DNA of 64,000 nucleotides from Incurvaria masculella (Eukaryota; Arthropoda; Insecta; Lepidoptera; Incurvariidae), in the NCBI GenBank assembly GCA_946894095.1, contig OX335650.1, positions 20,310,001 to 20,374,000 of the forward strand. The letters run 5' to 3'. The notes beneath the pieces are model-generated. The model was not told the origin of the DNA, ran no database searches, and worked only from the letters and a program-made list of their open reading frames with translations. Positions 35,829 to 46,513 of the stretch are shown piece by piece (position 1 is the stretch's first letter; every line of letters starts with the position of its first letter). The position numbers were made by a program, and so were the translations under genes.

Positions 35829-37634
35829 TTTTTATTTTATATTATTTATTTAGGTACACCAACAGCTTATAAACTAAACAATTGATCGTTAAATACGAAA
35901 TACAGAAATTAAAGCCAATTATAGGGTACCACTACTTATAAAAAGATAAAGATGTGTGCCATGTTGACGTGTGCTGTGTGTTGTTTCGTTTTCAGTATAA
36001 TTATATTGCGATTTTGTGTGTTACTTGTCTAATGTAAGTGTATGTGTATGTTTGTGAGGGAGGGTGTGAGAGGGTGTGTGAGGGTATGTGTGAGGGTGTG
36101 TTTGTGTTAAAGGTTACAAGTTTAGAGACACATAGTATAAGATAAAAATTAGGTTATTAAAATTTTGCCAATGTATCTTTTAGTCTATTAAGTATTATTT
36201 GTTTTTTTATTGCAATTTTAAATACATTTTTACTTGAAGTAAATATATCTTGTGAACTAAAATAATTATTATAAGTGTTAGTTAATCGTGTTATTGTTGA
36301 ATTTTGAGCATATTTGGTGCGTTTTAGTGGCGTATAGAAAAGGTGAGTATGACGCGTGCGGCGGACTGGAGCATTATACTTGATTTCAGCTATCAGTTGT
36401 GGGCAATCAACACTGCTGTTGACTAGGTCAAATAAAAATGCCATATCTAACTGTAGTCGTCTTTCTTCTAGGGTTAGAAGGTTGTAGTGGTTACAACTCT
36501 CAGTGTATGAGTTATAACTGCGTTTAGACTTAAAATCTAAAAACTTTATAATTTTACGTTGAATAATCTCAATTTGTGCTTTATGAGTTGTGTACTGGGG
36601 TGACCAAATTGTGGATGCGTACTCAAGAGTGCTACGTACGTAGGCACAGTAAAGCGTTCTCAAGCATTCAATATTTGAAAAATGTTTGCCCACTCGCAAG
36701 ATAAATCCTAAGTTTTTATAAGCCTTATCAGTTATGGTGTCGATGTGATCTGTAAATAGAAGTTTTGAATCCAGTAATACACCTAAATCTTTCACTGAAG
36801 TGACCTGTGTGATTGGAATGTTATTAATTGTGTAGCCGAATTGTATGGGTTTTAATCTTCGAGTAAATGTGATTTTTGAACATTTAAATGAAATATTAAT
36901 TCTGTTTCGCTTGTAGTAACTAGACAGTTGATTCAAATCGCATTGTAGGTCATTGCAATCTTCTAGTTTCTTGATAACTTTTATGACCTTTTTGTCATCC
37001 GCGTACAACAGAAAATTTGATCTTGATATAGAGGCACCAATGTCACAGATATAGGCGTTATAAAGCAATGGTCCGAGGATCGAGCCCTGGGGTACGCCAG
37101 ATGGTATATTAATATAATTAGACCTAAACCCTCCCATTACCACAGCTTGCGACCGGTTCGTCAAATACGACTCGACCCATCTCAACAAATCACCATGTAT
37201 TCCTAAGTGGTTTAGTTTCTTAATCAGGATGATGTGATCAACACGGTCAAAAGCTTTCTCAAAATCCGTATAGATCACATCAACCTGACCACCGCTTTCC
37301 ATACTGTCTAAAATATAATTGGTGAATTGAGTGAGATTAGTCGTCGTTGACCTACCCTTTATAAAACCATGCTGATTAACTGAGATTCCTTTAGTTACAG
37401 TAGGGCAGATCGCATCAAATACAATTTTTTCAAACAACTTTCCAAATATACTGAGAATTGAGATGCCGCGATAGTTATCTATTTTTGTTTTTGAGCCTTT
37501 TTTATGGATCGGAATGACAAGGGCTTCTTTCCACTTTTCCGGGAACCTTCCCTCACTAATCGATCTTGAAAAAATAATAGTAACTGGCATGGTAAGTGAG
37601 TCAGCACATCGTCTGATAAATATCGTTTCCAAAC
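35829..37634 (-). mobile_element. 5'-truncated non-LTR retrotransposon (LINE 1)
   Basis: It contains a reverse transcriptase frame, a 3' UTR with a GTGTGAGG/TGTGTATG-rich low-complexity stretch (36030-36110), and an A-rich AAATAAAATAA tail at 35829. The 5' end lies within the RT domain, so promoter, first ORF and endonuclease are lost, as in typical target-primed truncation. It lies inside element L, opposite in direction to the neighbouring LINE. Confidence 0.9.
36157..37632 (-). CDS. LINE reverse transcriptase, N-terminally truncated
   Basis: 491 open codons with no frameshift. The frame enters at TTG 37632 from the truncated 5' edge, so there is no natural start. Motifs: KWKEALVIPIHKKGS and NYRGISILS (fingers, residues 33-61), motif A YTDFEKAFDRVDH (121-133), SGVPQGSILGPLLY (178-191) and the catalytic YADD (210-213). 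The C-terminal part has the LGVLLDSKLLFTDHI and LRTLYCAYVRSTLEY blocks common in jockey-superfamily LINEs. The protein normally nicks DNA and copies the element's own RNA at the nick; without its endonuclease this copy cannot do so. The intact frame suggests a recent insertion. Clade within the jockey/CR1/I group not assigned. Confidence 0.9.
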   Translation of the reverse strand: METIFIRRCADSLTMPVTIIFSRSISEGRFPEKWKEALVIPIHKKGSKTKIDNYRGISILSIFGKLFEKIVFDAICPTVTKGISVNQHGFIKGRSTTTNLTQFTNYILDSMESGGQVDVIYTDFEKAFDRVDHIILIKKLNHLGIHGDLLRWVESYLTNRSQAVVMGGFRSNYINIPSGVPQGSILGPLLYNAYICDIGASISRSNFLLYADDKKVIKVIKKLEDCNDLQCDLNQLSSYYKRNRINISFKCSKITFTRRLKPIQFGYTINNIPITQVTSVKDLGVLLDSKLLFTDHIDTITDKAYKNLGFILRVGKHFSNIECLRTLYCAYVRSTLEYASTIWSPQYTTHKAQIEIIQRKIIKFLDFKSKRSYNSYTESCNHYNLLTLEERRLQLDMAFLFDLVNSSVDCPQLIAEIKYNAPVRRTRHTHLFYTPLKRTKYAQNSTITRLTNTYNNYFSSQDIFTSSKNVFKIAIKKQIILNRLKDTLAKF

Positions 37635-37669
37635 AATCAGTATATTCATTGGCAGGTACATACCATCAG

Positions 37670-40600
37670 TTACCTCATCTGATGAGTTCTTTAGTGACGA
37701 TAGTTCTGACAATGGATGTGTTCTTCCACTAGATGAAAAACTTGACTTCACATTTTCTAAATACCCCAAAAATTTCAATTTTGTACATATCAATGCTCAA
37801 AGCATACCCTCTCACTACCCCGATCTTCTCAGGTCATTTCCAAGCAAACACATCCATGCTGTACTCGTTTCAGAAACTTTTCTTAAGCCTACATTGCCAT
37901 CTACTTCTTTTTCACTTCCCGGGTTCCAACTGATCCGTAACGACAGAACTGGAAAAAGTTGTGGTGGTGTTGCCATCTACCTCCGAAGCTGTATTCCTTA
38001 TTCGATTGTTGCTCAGTCTCCTGCTCAGTATTCGGAGTCACCAGAATACCTTTTCTTAGAAATCATCGTTAATCACTCCAAAATTCTAATTGGTGTTTAT
38101 TACAGTCCCAATCTCACTATTAATTACTTCTCATCACTCGAATCATTCCTTGAGGAACACTGCCCTCAGTACAATCATACTATTATCATGGGAGATTTCA
38201 ACACCTGTCTAATAAAAAATGACCACCGCGCTAGAAAACTTAACTCCCTTGTGTCATCAGTAAATATGAATATTCTTCCCTTGGATGCTACACACCACTT
38301 TCCTAATTGTGAACCTTCTCTGCTTGATCTGATTCTTACTTCTTCACCTGACCATGTAAGTGAACATGGTCAGCTGACAGCGCCTGGCTTCTCATATCAC
38401 GATTTAATCTATTTATCCTACAAGGTCCGTCCTCCTAAGATCAGGCGAAAGGTTCTCATGCAGCGAAATTTCAAGGATATTAATCTGGAGCGCCTAAGGG
38501 AAGACGCGCGTGGCTTGGATTGGTCTGCTGTTCTTAGTTCCTCTTCTACAGATGTTATGGTTGAGGATTTCACCTCCAAACTTACGGCTCTATTTGATAT
38601 TCACGCACCTCTCAGACCCACACGTGTGAAACATTTACCAGCTCCATGGCTAACAGAGGACATTCGGAGAATGATGGTGAAGAGGGATAGAGCCAAGATT
38701 AAACTTAAACATAATCCTTCCGATGCAAATCGCACCAAGTACAGGCTGCTCAGGAATCGGTGTAACAGGATGTGTAGGGATGCCCAAAGACGCCACATTC
38801 ATAATACTCTCGAAAATAGCTCTCCCGTCAATGCTTGGAAATTTCTTAAAACTCTTGGAGTTGGTAAAAAGTCTTCTACTGTCAGTAACAACATCGACAT
38901 CAACGCCCTTAACAGGCATTTCTCCTCTCCTCTCACCACCATTGATCAAGTGGTAAAATGTCAAACTCTTCTTCAGCTTTCAGCTTTACCAACTCCGGAG
39001 CATGCTTCATTTACATTTCGCCAAGTCACTGACCGTGAAGTTAAGCTGATCCTGAATTCAATTTCAACAAAAGCTGTAGGTGCCGACTGCATTAGCCTCG
39101 ACATGCTCTCACCACTGCTGGCCGAACTGCTACCTATAATTACATTTATTCTAAATCATTCCCTTTCCAGTGGATCTTTTCCGAGTACCTGGAAAAGGGC
39201 TTACATCATTCCTGTCCCAAAAATTTCAAATCCTTCTTCTTTCAGTCAATATCGCCCTATTTCTATTTTACCTGTATTGTCAAAAATTCTGGAGCGCATT
39301 GTTCACCAGCAGTTGGCCAGCTTCCTTGCCGGCAATCACTTGCTGAACCCAATGCAGTCAGGTTTCCGACCTTGCCACAGCACCGTTACTGCTCTCGTCA
39401 AAGTAACTGAAGATATCCGAACAAATATGGAAAACAAGAATCTTACAGTCTTAACTTTGTTGGACTTCAGCAATGCATTCAACACAGTGGACTTTGACAT
39501 CATGCTTGGTATTCTACGAACGCTTAACTTATCTCCGGCAGTGCTTGACTGGTTCGCGTCTTATCTCTGTGGTCGACATCAGTGTATCAGAATTGACAAT
39601 GTGTGTTCTGACTGGGCTGATTTAACTGCTGGTGTTCCACAGGGTGGCGTGTTATCTCCTCTGTTATTCTCTATATTTATTAATCTAATTACAAATATGT
39701 TAACTTCTCTTTACCACCTTTATGCCGATGACTTACAGCTGTACTTGCATTGCTCCTTTGATAATTTGGCACATACCGTATCAGAAATGAATGTGAATTT
39801 GGATCATATCCTAAATTGGACAAAATCATTTGGTCTGACGGTAAATCCTATGAAATCACAAGTCATAATAGTCGGCAGCCCTAGACTTGTATCGAAGATT
39901 GATCACAATACATTACCAGCGGTAATCTACAATGAAGTAGTTATACCGTACTCTAAAACAGTAAAAAATCTAGGCATTTTAATTGATGACACCCTGTCAT
40001 GGGCGCCCCAGGTAAATGAGATCAGCAGGAAAATCTTTGCTGCCGCCCACTCTTTAAAACGCTTACAGAGTTTCCTTCCAATCCGTACCAAAATCACGTT
40101 GACGCAAACTCTCCTACTTCCAATTTTAGATTATGCAGATGTGTGCTTTTTGGATTTAACTGAAGTTCTCCTTGATAAATTGGAACGTTTACAGAATCTC
40201 TGCATTCGCTACATATATGGTCTGCGTAAATACGACCATGTATCGCAGTACCGTCGTCAGCTTAAATGGCTACCCATTCGTTATCGAAGGAACTGTCACA
40301 TACTCACTCTTCTTTTTGGGGTCTTAAATAACCCTCACTCTCCTGAGTACCTTCGTTCCCGATTCTTGCACCTATCTTCACACGGTCTCCCTCTACGTTC
40401 TAGCGACGACAGTATCCTTGCGATTCCCCGCCATACAACTTGCTTCTTTTCCAACTCCTTCACTGTACATGCAGTACGTCTGTGGAACTCGTTGCCTTCC
40501 TCCGTCCGCTCTTGTCAAACTATCGGCTCTTTCAAGTCGAGAATCAAGGAGTTTTATTTAAATGAAATCTGAATATACTATTTTTATCGCTGTACATCTT

Positions 40601-41000
40601 TCTTTTTATTATCATCAAAGAAATAGGTATATATTTTTGTTTTGTTTTAATTTGTTCCTAAATTGTGGATATACAATATATATTTTAGTATATTGTATTA
40701 TATATATTAGTTTATTTTATTCAAAGTATGCTTGTATTGTCATGTAAATTATGGTTTATGTATGTTTATACTGTATGTATATATTTTTATTTTATTTGTT
40801 TTATTATTTTCCTTTCAAATTGCTATTGTGTACCTACCTACAGATATTTTAGATTGTCTCTCCTCATCACCCCAAAGGTTGACTGGAAGAAATCACTCCT
40901 AGTGATAAGTCCGCCTTTGTGCAATTTTGTTGTTGTTTCGAATTGTTTTTGTAATTGTACTTGTTTTCTATTGCACAATAAAGAATTTATTCATTCATTC
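37670..41000 (+). mobile_element. CR1-type non-LTR retrotransposon (LINE 2)
   Basis: A 3.33-kb insertion with endonuclease and reverse transcriptase in one frame, a 400-bp AT-rich 3' UTR, and a tail TTGCACAATAAAGAATTTAT followed by (TCAT)n units rather than poly-A. Short tandem 3' units are typical of CR1-clade elements. It is slightly 5'-truncated: ORF1 and the start of ORF2 are absent. Confidence 0.9.
37672..40572 (+). CDS. Endonuclease/reverse transcriptase of LINE 2 (ORF2, start missing)
   Basis: Open from the 5' edge to TGA 40570-40572, about 966 codons. No ATG precedes the endonuclease, so the true start was lost with truncation. The APE-type endonuclease begins near NFVHINAQSIPSHYP (37771). 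It has GDFN at 38191-38202, LLDLILTS, and SYHDLI at 38392-38409 where many LINEs have SDHxxI. The reverse transcriptase has TLLDFSNAFNTVDF (motif A), AGVPQGGVLSPLLF and YADD at 39721-39732. The C-terminus carries LERLQNLCIRYIYG and the SFTVHAVRLWNSLPSSVR signature shared by jockey/CR1 LINEs. No stop or frameshift interrupts the frame, so the copy is young. The protein would make target-primed cDNA of its own and possibly SINE RNA. Confidence 0.93.
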   Translation, partial: TSSDEFFSDDSSDNGCVLPLDEKLDFTFSKYPKNFNFVHINAQSIPSHYPDLLRSFPSKHIHAVLVSETFLKPTLPSTSFSLPGFQLIRNDRTGKSCGGVAIYLRSCIPYSIVAQSPAQYSESPEYLFLEIIVNHSKILIGVYYSPNLTINYFSSLESFLEEHCPQYNHTIIMGDFNTCLIKNDHRARKLNSLVSSVNMNILPLDATHHFPNCEPSLLDLILTSSPDHVSEHGQLTAPGFSYHDLIYLSYKVRPPKIRRKVLMQRNFKDINLERLREDARGLDWSAVLSSSSTDVMVEDFTSKLTALFDIHAPLRPTRVKHLPAPWLTEDIRRMMVKRDRAKIKLKHNPSDANRTKYRLLRNRCNRMCRDAQRRHIHNTLENSSPVNAWKFLKTLGVGKKSSTVSNNIDINALNRHFSSPLTTIDQVVKCQTLLQLSALPTPEHASFTFRQVTDREVKLILNSISTKAVGADCISLDMLSPLLAELLPIITFILNHSLSSGSFPSTWKRAYIIPVPKISNPSSFSQYRPISILPVLSKILERIVHQQLASFLAGNHLLNPMQSGFRPCHSTVTALVKVTEDIRTNMENKNLTVLTLLDFSNAFNTVDFDIMLGILRTLNLSPAVLDWFASYLCGRHQCIRIDNVCSDWADLTAGVPQGGVLSPLLFSIFINLITNMLTSLYHLYADDLQLYLHCSFDNLAHTVSEMNVNLDHILNWTKSFGLTVNPMKSQVIIVGSPRLVSKIDHNTLPAVIYNEVVIPYSKTVKNLGILIDDTLSWAPQVNEISRKIFAAAHSLKRLQSFLPIRTKITLTQTLLLPILDYADVCFLDLTEVLLDKLERLQNLCIRYIYGLRKYDHVSQYRRQLKWLPIRYRRNCHILTLLFGVLNNPHSPEYLRSRFLHLSSHGLPLRSSDDSILAIPRHTTCFFSNSFTVHAVRLWNSLPSSVRSCQTIGSFKSRIKEFYLNEI

Positions 41001-41165
41001 TATTTTATATAGCCAATCTAGATAGCGCAACCACTTGGCACAGGCAGACCGACATATTTATCATCAGAGGGTTGGTCTCTAATATGTGAACCCAGATTCA
41101 GCCATTTACCTCATCGTGACCAAAAATGTCGTGACCTCCCGGAATATTAGTTCAATGGTTAAATA

Positions 41166-41646
41166 TTAACCCTCTGATGCTAAATATGTCGTTCTGCCTG
41201 CGCGAAGTGGTTGCGTTAGATAGATTGGCTATGCATAATAGATGTTGGTATGTAACTGCTGATGAGTATACCAATTGTCTGGACATATTGATACCTATTA
41301 ATTATGCAACAATAACCAATCGGTTTTTTAATTAAATACCTTAATATACCTTAAGTTATATCTGTAACCTAAATCGCCTATAACTACGAAGTGCAACCAA
41401 AGATTTTTTTAGTTTTGGTATTATGTACTGTACTGATACTTTCATGCTTCATTATTTGCAGTAATTTACCTAATCATATAATTGTTTTGTTACGATGACT
41501 AATTTTTCAGGCTCCTTACCTAGATAATACAACCACTTGAAGCAGGCAGACAGAGACATTTAGCTTCAGAGGGTTGGACTTTATCCTGTGAAGCCAGTTT
41601 CAGCCATTTACGTTATCGTTACCATTTTTGACGCGATCTCCTAGTC
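41166..41646 (-). mobile_element. Element L, reversed copy
   Basis: Reverse complement of 27950-28502 over almost its whole length, next to and facing the split copy that ends at 41150. The outermost bases of its left end are missing (it starts at CCCTCTGATGCTAAATATG), so the two copies meet head to head. Confidence 0.8.
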
Positions 41647-42832
41647 TACAAAGACATTCCAATCTGCGTCGTGTGTCGTCTTACTTGGTAGCTAACTACA
41701 CATACGTAACTCAATTCCATAATGATGTTCTAGAAGCAGGTTATAACGTTGTTTACGTGGGTCACAGAAAAGTATTATTAATACTGCATCTATTTCCTCA
41801 ATCAACGGATGTAACCGATGTAAACAAGTTAATGCAATATGTTTTCCAAAAAAAATTCCTATTTCCCAATGACACTTTCAACGAATGCGTACAGTAACAA
41901 TATTGCTTGGCCTTTTGCGGTTGAACTTCTTAGAACGGCTAATTATCGGGAAAATACGCGAGGGGTATACTGCCGCACTGTTTACTGCGTCCATAGTGGA
42001 CGTGCCGCCAATTATTTAAGTTTTGAAGGCAAGTTCGTTATCATTTAATGACAGTCAAAGATACCAAACTAGTTTCAATTTGAGAAAATTTACAATACAT
42101 ATCCTGTATTTAATTTGGTCCAACTAGTCGTGCAAGGCACACTTTTTTTTTTATCATCTCTGACACGAAGATTGCTATTCGCATCTGTATTTTATGTGAT
42201 TACCGAAGTTTTTCGGATGAGAACTTACAGATCCTATAAATCCTTAATGCATAATTATTGGAATGCACGAGATATAAACCTGAAAGTACAACCTTGCAAC
42301 CTTGTCTGTTGAAGCACCTGTTCTGCCGACTTGGATTTTACAGCCCCAGTGAAAAATCGAAAACCCATGGGCGCCGCCGGGAACATCTTTGCGAGCCTAT
42401 CGTATGCTATACATAAAAACTATAGATAGGCATGCAAAGGTTCTAGATTAATTTGGATAATAATATGTAGCATACATACTTTATGCCGAATGAAAAATTA
42501 AATTATTAACCATATGTCTGTGTCATCAATATTTAAAATAATTAGGCACAGAATTTTCTTTTGTCCCCTCGTAAAATATTTGATATTTTAAAAAGTGATA
42601 CCAATCAAATTCATAGTTGGCCTCTGAAAAAAAAAAGTAATTTAATAATGAATTTAAATGCTACAAGGTTCAGAATCTTCAAAATTTCAAATTTTTTTTT
42701 TTTAAATAAGTAATGTTTCCAAAAAAATTATTTGGGATTCAAGAGTTATAATACTATATTTTACTCATGTTTCGCATGAATTTGTTTTCGTGTTATATAA
42801 GTATAGATTAGGATTGTATCATTAGTAGATGC
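41647..42832. other. No gene recognised
   Basis: ORFs of 65-89 codons (41628-41897, 41839-42048, 42115-42312) overlap one another. None has a family motif. A GC-richer spot at 42355-42410 has no frame. Confidence 0.45.
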
Positions 42833-42985
42833 TTAGGGCCTTTTGCACCTACCGCTGATTAGTTAAATCGCCACATATTAAGGGCCTTTTTAGCACCTTG
42901 CAATCAATACCAGTACAAGATAATCAGCACTTCAGTAATAAAGGCACTTTAAGTGTCGATTAAAATAAATCAGCACTTGTTTTCA
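42833..42985 (+). mobile_element. MITE family G, half copy
   Basis: AGGGCCTTTTGCACCTACCG, CTGATTAGTTAAATCGCCAC, ATTGATACCAGTACAA-like and AATCAGCACTT segments match 48664-48921. The other end is missing. Confidence 0.65.
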
Positions 42986-45109
42986 GGGTCGATCGAAATA
43001 CGGGTCATTGGATCTAAAAACCCCAAAGCAAAACCCTTAAACATTCAACCGCATCATATGTGTTGTGTTGTATTTGTTTTCATCTTTTTTGATTGCAGGG
43101 AATACTTAAAATTTTAGTCTACAACACAACGTCTTCGCGTTGAGTTCCATAATGTATTCATCTAACCTTCACCGCCAATATGTTATCAACCTTACTTGGA
43201 ATCTTATAAACCTTCCATATTTTCCATATTATTTACTGATAAGTACGTAAATATTTTGCTGACCTAAGTGGCTCATACGCACGGTATATTTCAAGTGGTT
43301 TTTAAGAGATGATTTATTTATTTATTTAAACTTACAGCCTATAGAAAGATAAATCGTCATACTCGTATAAGTACTTTATAAGTTTACAAAAAAGTTCCGC
43401 AAATTGTATAAGTATTTTAAACACTTAAGTTACAGAGATGCAATCAAGGCGTACATGATATGTGGGGGTTTGTGTGTGTGTGTATGATTAGTCAGTGTTT
43501 TTGATATGAGGGTGTATGTGTTAGTGTATAAGTATGTATAAGTATGCATAAGTATGCTATAGTATTATTATTATATTAGTGTTAGTAGTATTATTATATT
43601 AAAAATATGAGCCGCTTTATACACGGTGTTAATTTTTTTTGCGACATTACTATTTTAATACCGATTATTTAACTATTTCGTATACTGATCATTTTGTGGT
43701 ATTTAAAAATTAAATCTAACATATTAAAAAAAATTGCAGATTTCGTTCAAACTTTTACCTCAGCGACAATTTCCGTTTGGAATGGTGTAAGCACGCCATG
43801 CACAGAACAAAGAAGGGATAGAAATAGCATAGACGAGGGTTTGTAAGGAAACCGCCGTGACTCTACGCACACAAACATGATTGTGTCCTATTTTCGATCA
43901 CATTGAAATCGTTCCTCTGGTTGGCTACACATCATTGAAGCAAAATAAAGTATTTAATTTTCAAACGCAATCGAAACTAGGCCTTATTTCAAAACAGATT
44001 GATTTGTTAATTACCGACTTTTAACATGTAGTAATGACGTTCTCTAGTTGATCTACATGGAGAAAATCTTAAACTACAAATAAAATGCAGGAAATGAAAA
44101 TTAAGTTTAAGGATAAAGTAACCTTATGTGTATACAGCAAAGTTGCTTACTATTTGTGTTGTTATAGGTGATTTACGTCACACGACAAAACCACGCGCTA
44201 CTCGAATATGTCAAAGCTACTCATTTACCGTGTTGGGGTGTTTTGACGAAGCTAACAAAATATTACCGTATTATTTGGAAAATTATTATAATCTGAGATA
44301 AAATGACTAAAAATATCGTACCACGACAAAGTAAGTCCTAATAAACAAAAAAGCCTCATTGTGATAATCAGTATTTACGGTCCTATTTTCCGAACTGGAA
44401 GACTAGGCCTTAGTATTCATTGTATATCTAAGAAATAACATTCAAATATTGCAAAATGTGATTCTATTTAAAGCGAAGTGACAATTTTCGTATCTTAGGA
44501 CTGATAATAATATATGTAAAGGTTTTAAGGTCACGGTATTAAATAGTACCGACAGTACATTTATCGCACAAATATGATAAAAATCCCAGCACTGCATAGT
44601 CATGAGAGCTACTCAATTAGGGATGTGGCTAAATCGTGACGTCATCCGTCAGAGTATCGATATATTTTGTACTACATTTTATTAAACAATATGTCGTAAC
44701 TTTTTGACCAAGCGATTCGCGAAGTTTCTCGTTTCAGCTTGGGCAAAAATGCTTTCGTATATCCGGCGACCGGCTGTCCGCCTATGCGGCTGTTCTCCTC
44801 TACAAGTCGCATTTCTAAACCGATTCTCGTGAAAGTTTGTGTCCAGGTTCGATCGCCAACCACAAACGTTTGCCCCCAACCACTAGATGTCAGTCAATAT
44901 ATTTATTTACCATTCAGAATCAGTTAGTTTAATCTAGCCTTTAAACATTAATTAAGAAATACTGAAACATACGATTCAGTTCATTATTTAATAATTGTTT
45001 CCGTTATTTTAATATACAAACAGAAACAGAGAGAGTGCAGATTTCAGATTACATTGTTTTTTTTTCGTAATGTAGGTATAATACATAATTACATGCGAAT
45101 TACTAAGTG
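42986..45109. other. No gene; simple repeats
   Basis: A GT-rich stretch (43465-43570) followed by TAT/TTA runs resembles the 3' UTR simple sequence of LINE 1 and may be a retroelement tail. At 44672-44879 two overlapping minus ORFs of 63-65 codons, with a GFRNATCRGEQPHR-like run, are unrecognised. Confidence 0.4.
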
Positions 45110-45250
45110 ATATACCGGAAACCAGCCTAGGTTGGTACAATAACATTCAATAAAATACAGCCGGTGCGGTAATGAACCAGTACTCGTTTTCTGACTAGTT
45201 TAATATAGCCATAGCACTAAAGCTCTCTCGGGAATGCGGTGTAATATCCT
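45110..45250 (+). mobile_element. SINE S1, degenerate fragment
   Basis: CCAGCCTAGGTTGGTACAAT, GGTGCGGTAATGA and CTCGGGAATGCGGTGTAATA keep the order of the S1 body and end next to the piggyBac-like element. Confidence 0.5.
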
Positions 45251-45253
45251 AAT

Positions 45254-46513
45254 TTAACCCTAGAACCGTACCCATATTGACAAGGACATAAACAGTACCC
45301 AGGGGTACAGGCATACCGCGTTTTTTTTACAAAATTAAACATTTATTACCAATTCTACTTAGATTTTCTTATAAATACATTTAATCACTATACATTTTAA
45401 TAAAAATGTCTTATTACAAAAAATATTTAGCACAGTTTTGGCAAACTACAGTCTGGTGCTCGTTACAAATAAAGGTCTTGCAAATAGCGCATCGGTTTCT
45501 TGATTTTTTTAGAACCCCTTTTTTTTATAGTATCCAGAAATCTTGGAGCATCTTATGTTTCTTTCTATCCAATGATACCTCCAACAATTTGCTGTAGATT
45601 CGTCGGCAAAGTTTAGTGTGTAAAACGCTGCTCAAGGTGTGGTTTCATGGGGTCTATTGCCAGAAACTTTAACAAGGAACGTTTGTTTTTGAAAATATGT
45701 TTCCTATTAACATATCCCCATATCAAGGAATGAATCCCGACGATATTTTGAATTCCGTAAAATACGCATATGCTTCAACAGCGAGTCTTCCACGAGACGC
45801 TATATTTATGGCACAACTGGTCGAATGTGTCAAGTCCACCCTTTGTTTTGTTGTAAATATGTATTATTTTGGTGAGGTTTATCGTTTTGTCTTTTTCTGC
45901 ATTTATAATACATTATTGAAAGCATCAAGATGTTCTTTTACTTCTTTTGGCTGAGTTTAGGAGGCCCATAAGAGAGAAATATAAGTTTGCTGTGAAATGC
46001 AAATATTTTCTTTCAATCTTTCATCTGTTGAAATGGTTTGGGACTTCTTTTTAGTTCTTTTTTAGTGTGCCAACCGATGTTAGTTTCTTCTGCAAAAAAA
46101 AAAATCTGCAGAAAAAATCAAGGTAAACCAATTATCGTATAAAGCAACCAAAAAAAATTGCTAAAAAAACTTGCGAAATAAGATGGGGATCATGCATATA
46201 TTGTTAATGCACAAATTAAACATAAATAGCAAATAAATACCAGTACCCAAATATGGTAATTTTATGCTGTTTTCGAAACTATTAAACATACAAAAAACTT
46301 ACGTTAACCGTATCCCGGGGTGCAGGCGTACCCCATATGCTTAGTGTGACGTCCGTACGCTAGCTAAGCCCGTGATCAATTGACGTAAAGATGCACCTCG
46401 AGCCCCTATTAGAATACACGGTCGCACTAAATAATCTCGCGCAAGGTTAAAAAGTTATGGTCATTAAAATTTTTTTTTTCCATTTGTACCCTAGGGTACG
46501 GTTCTAGGGTTAA
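45254..46513 (-). mobile_element. piggyBac-like element, internally deleted
   Basis: TTAACCCTAGAACCGTACCC and its exact reverse complement form the ends, with TTAA at both sides. CCCTAGAA is the typical piggyBac terminal start. Near each end lies a subterminal G/C-rich motif (GGGTACAGGCATACC; GGGTGCAGGCGTACCCC). At 1,260 bp it is about half the length of an autonomous element. Confidence 0.9.
45410..46060 (-). pseudogene. piggyBac transposase remnant
   Basis: One minus frame from 45840 reads GGLDTFDQLCHKYSVSWKT and, after a stop, FYGIQNIVGIHS. This is the conserved GGVDxxDQxxxxYSxxRKTxRW...IAGxNA region near the third catalytic Asp of piggyBac transposases. Further on come LEQRF, TLPTNL and a worn Cys-rich C-terminus; upstream, EETNIGWHTKKELKRSPKP-like residues. 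Several stops and shifts, and loss of the N-terminal half, make it inactive. Confidence 0.8.

Larger units (their letters stand above)
35455..41150 (+). mobile_element. Element L, split by two LINEs
   Basis: The left part 35455-35828 and the right part 41001-41150 together rebuild an L element like 27950-28502. A 35-base island of L (about 37635-37669, AATCAGTATATTCATTGGCA) lies between the two LINEs. The reference copy reads AATCAGTATATACATTAGCA there, so both LINEs inserted into one L element about 35 bases apart. Confidence 0.85.
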
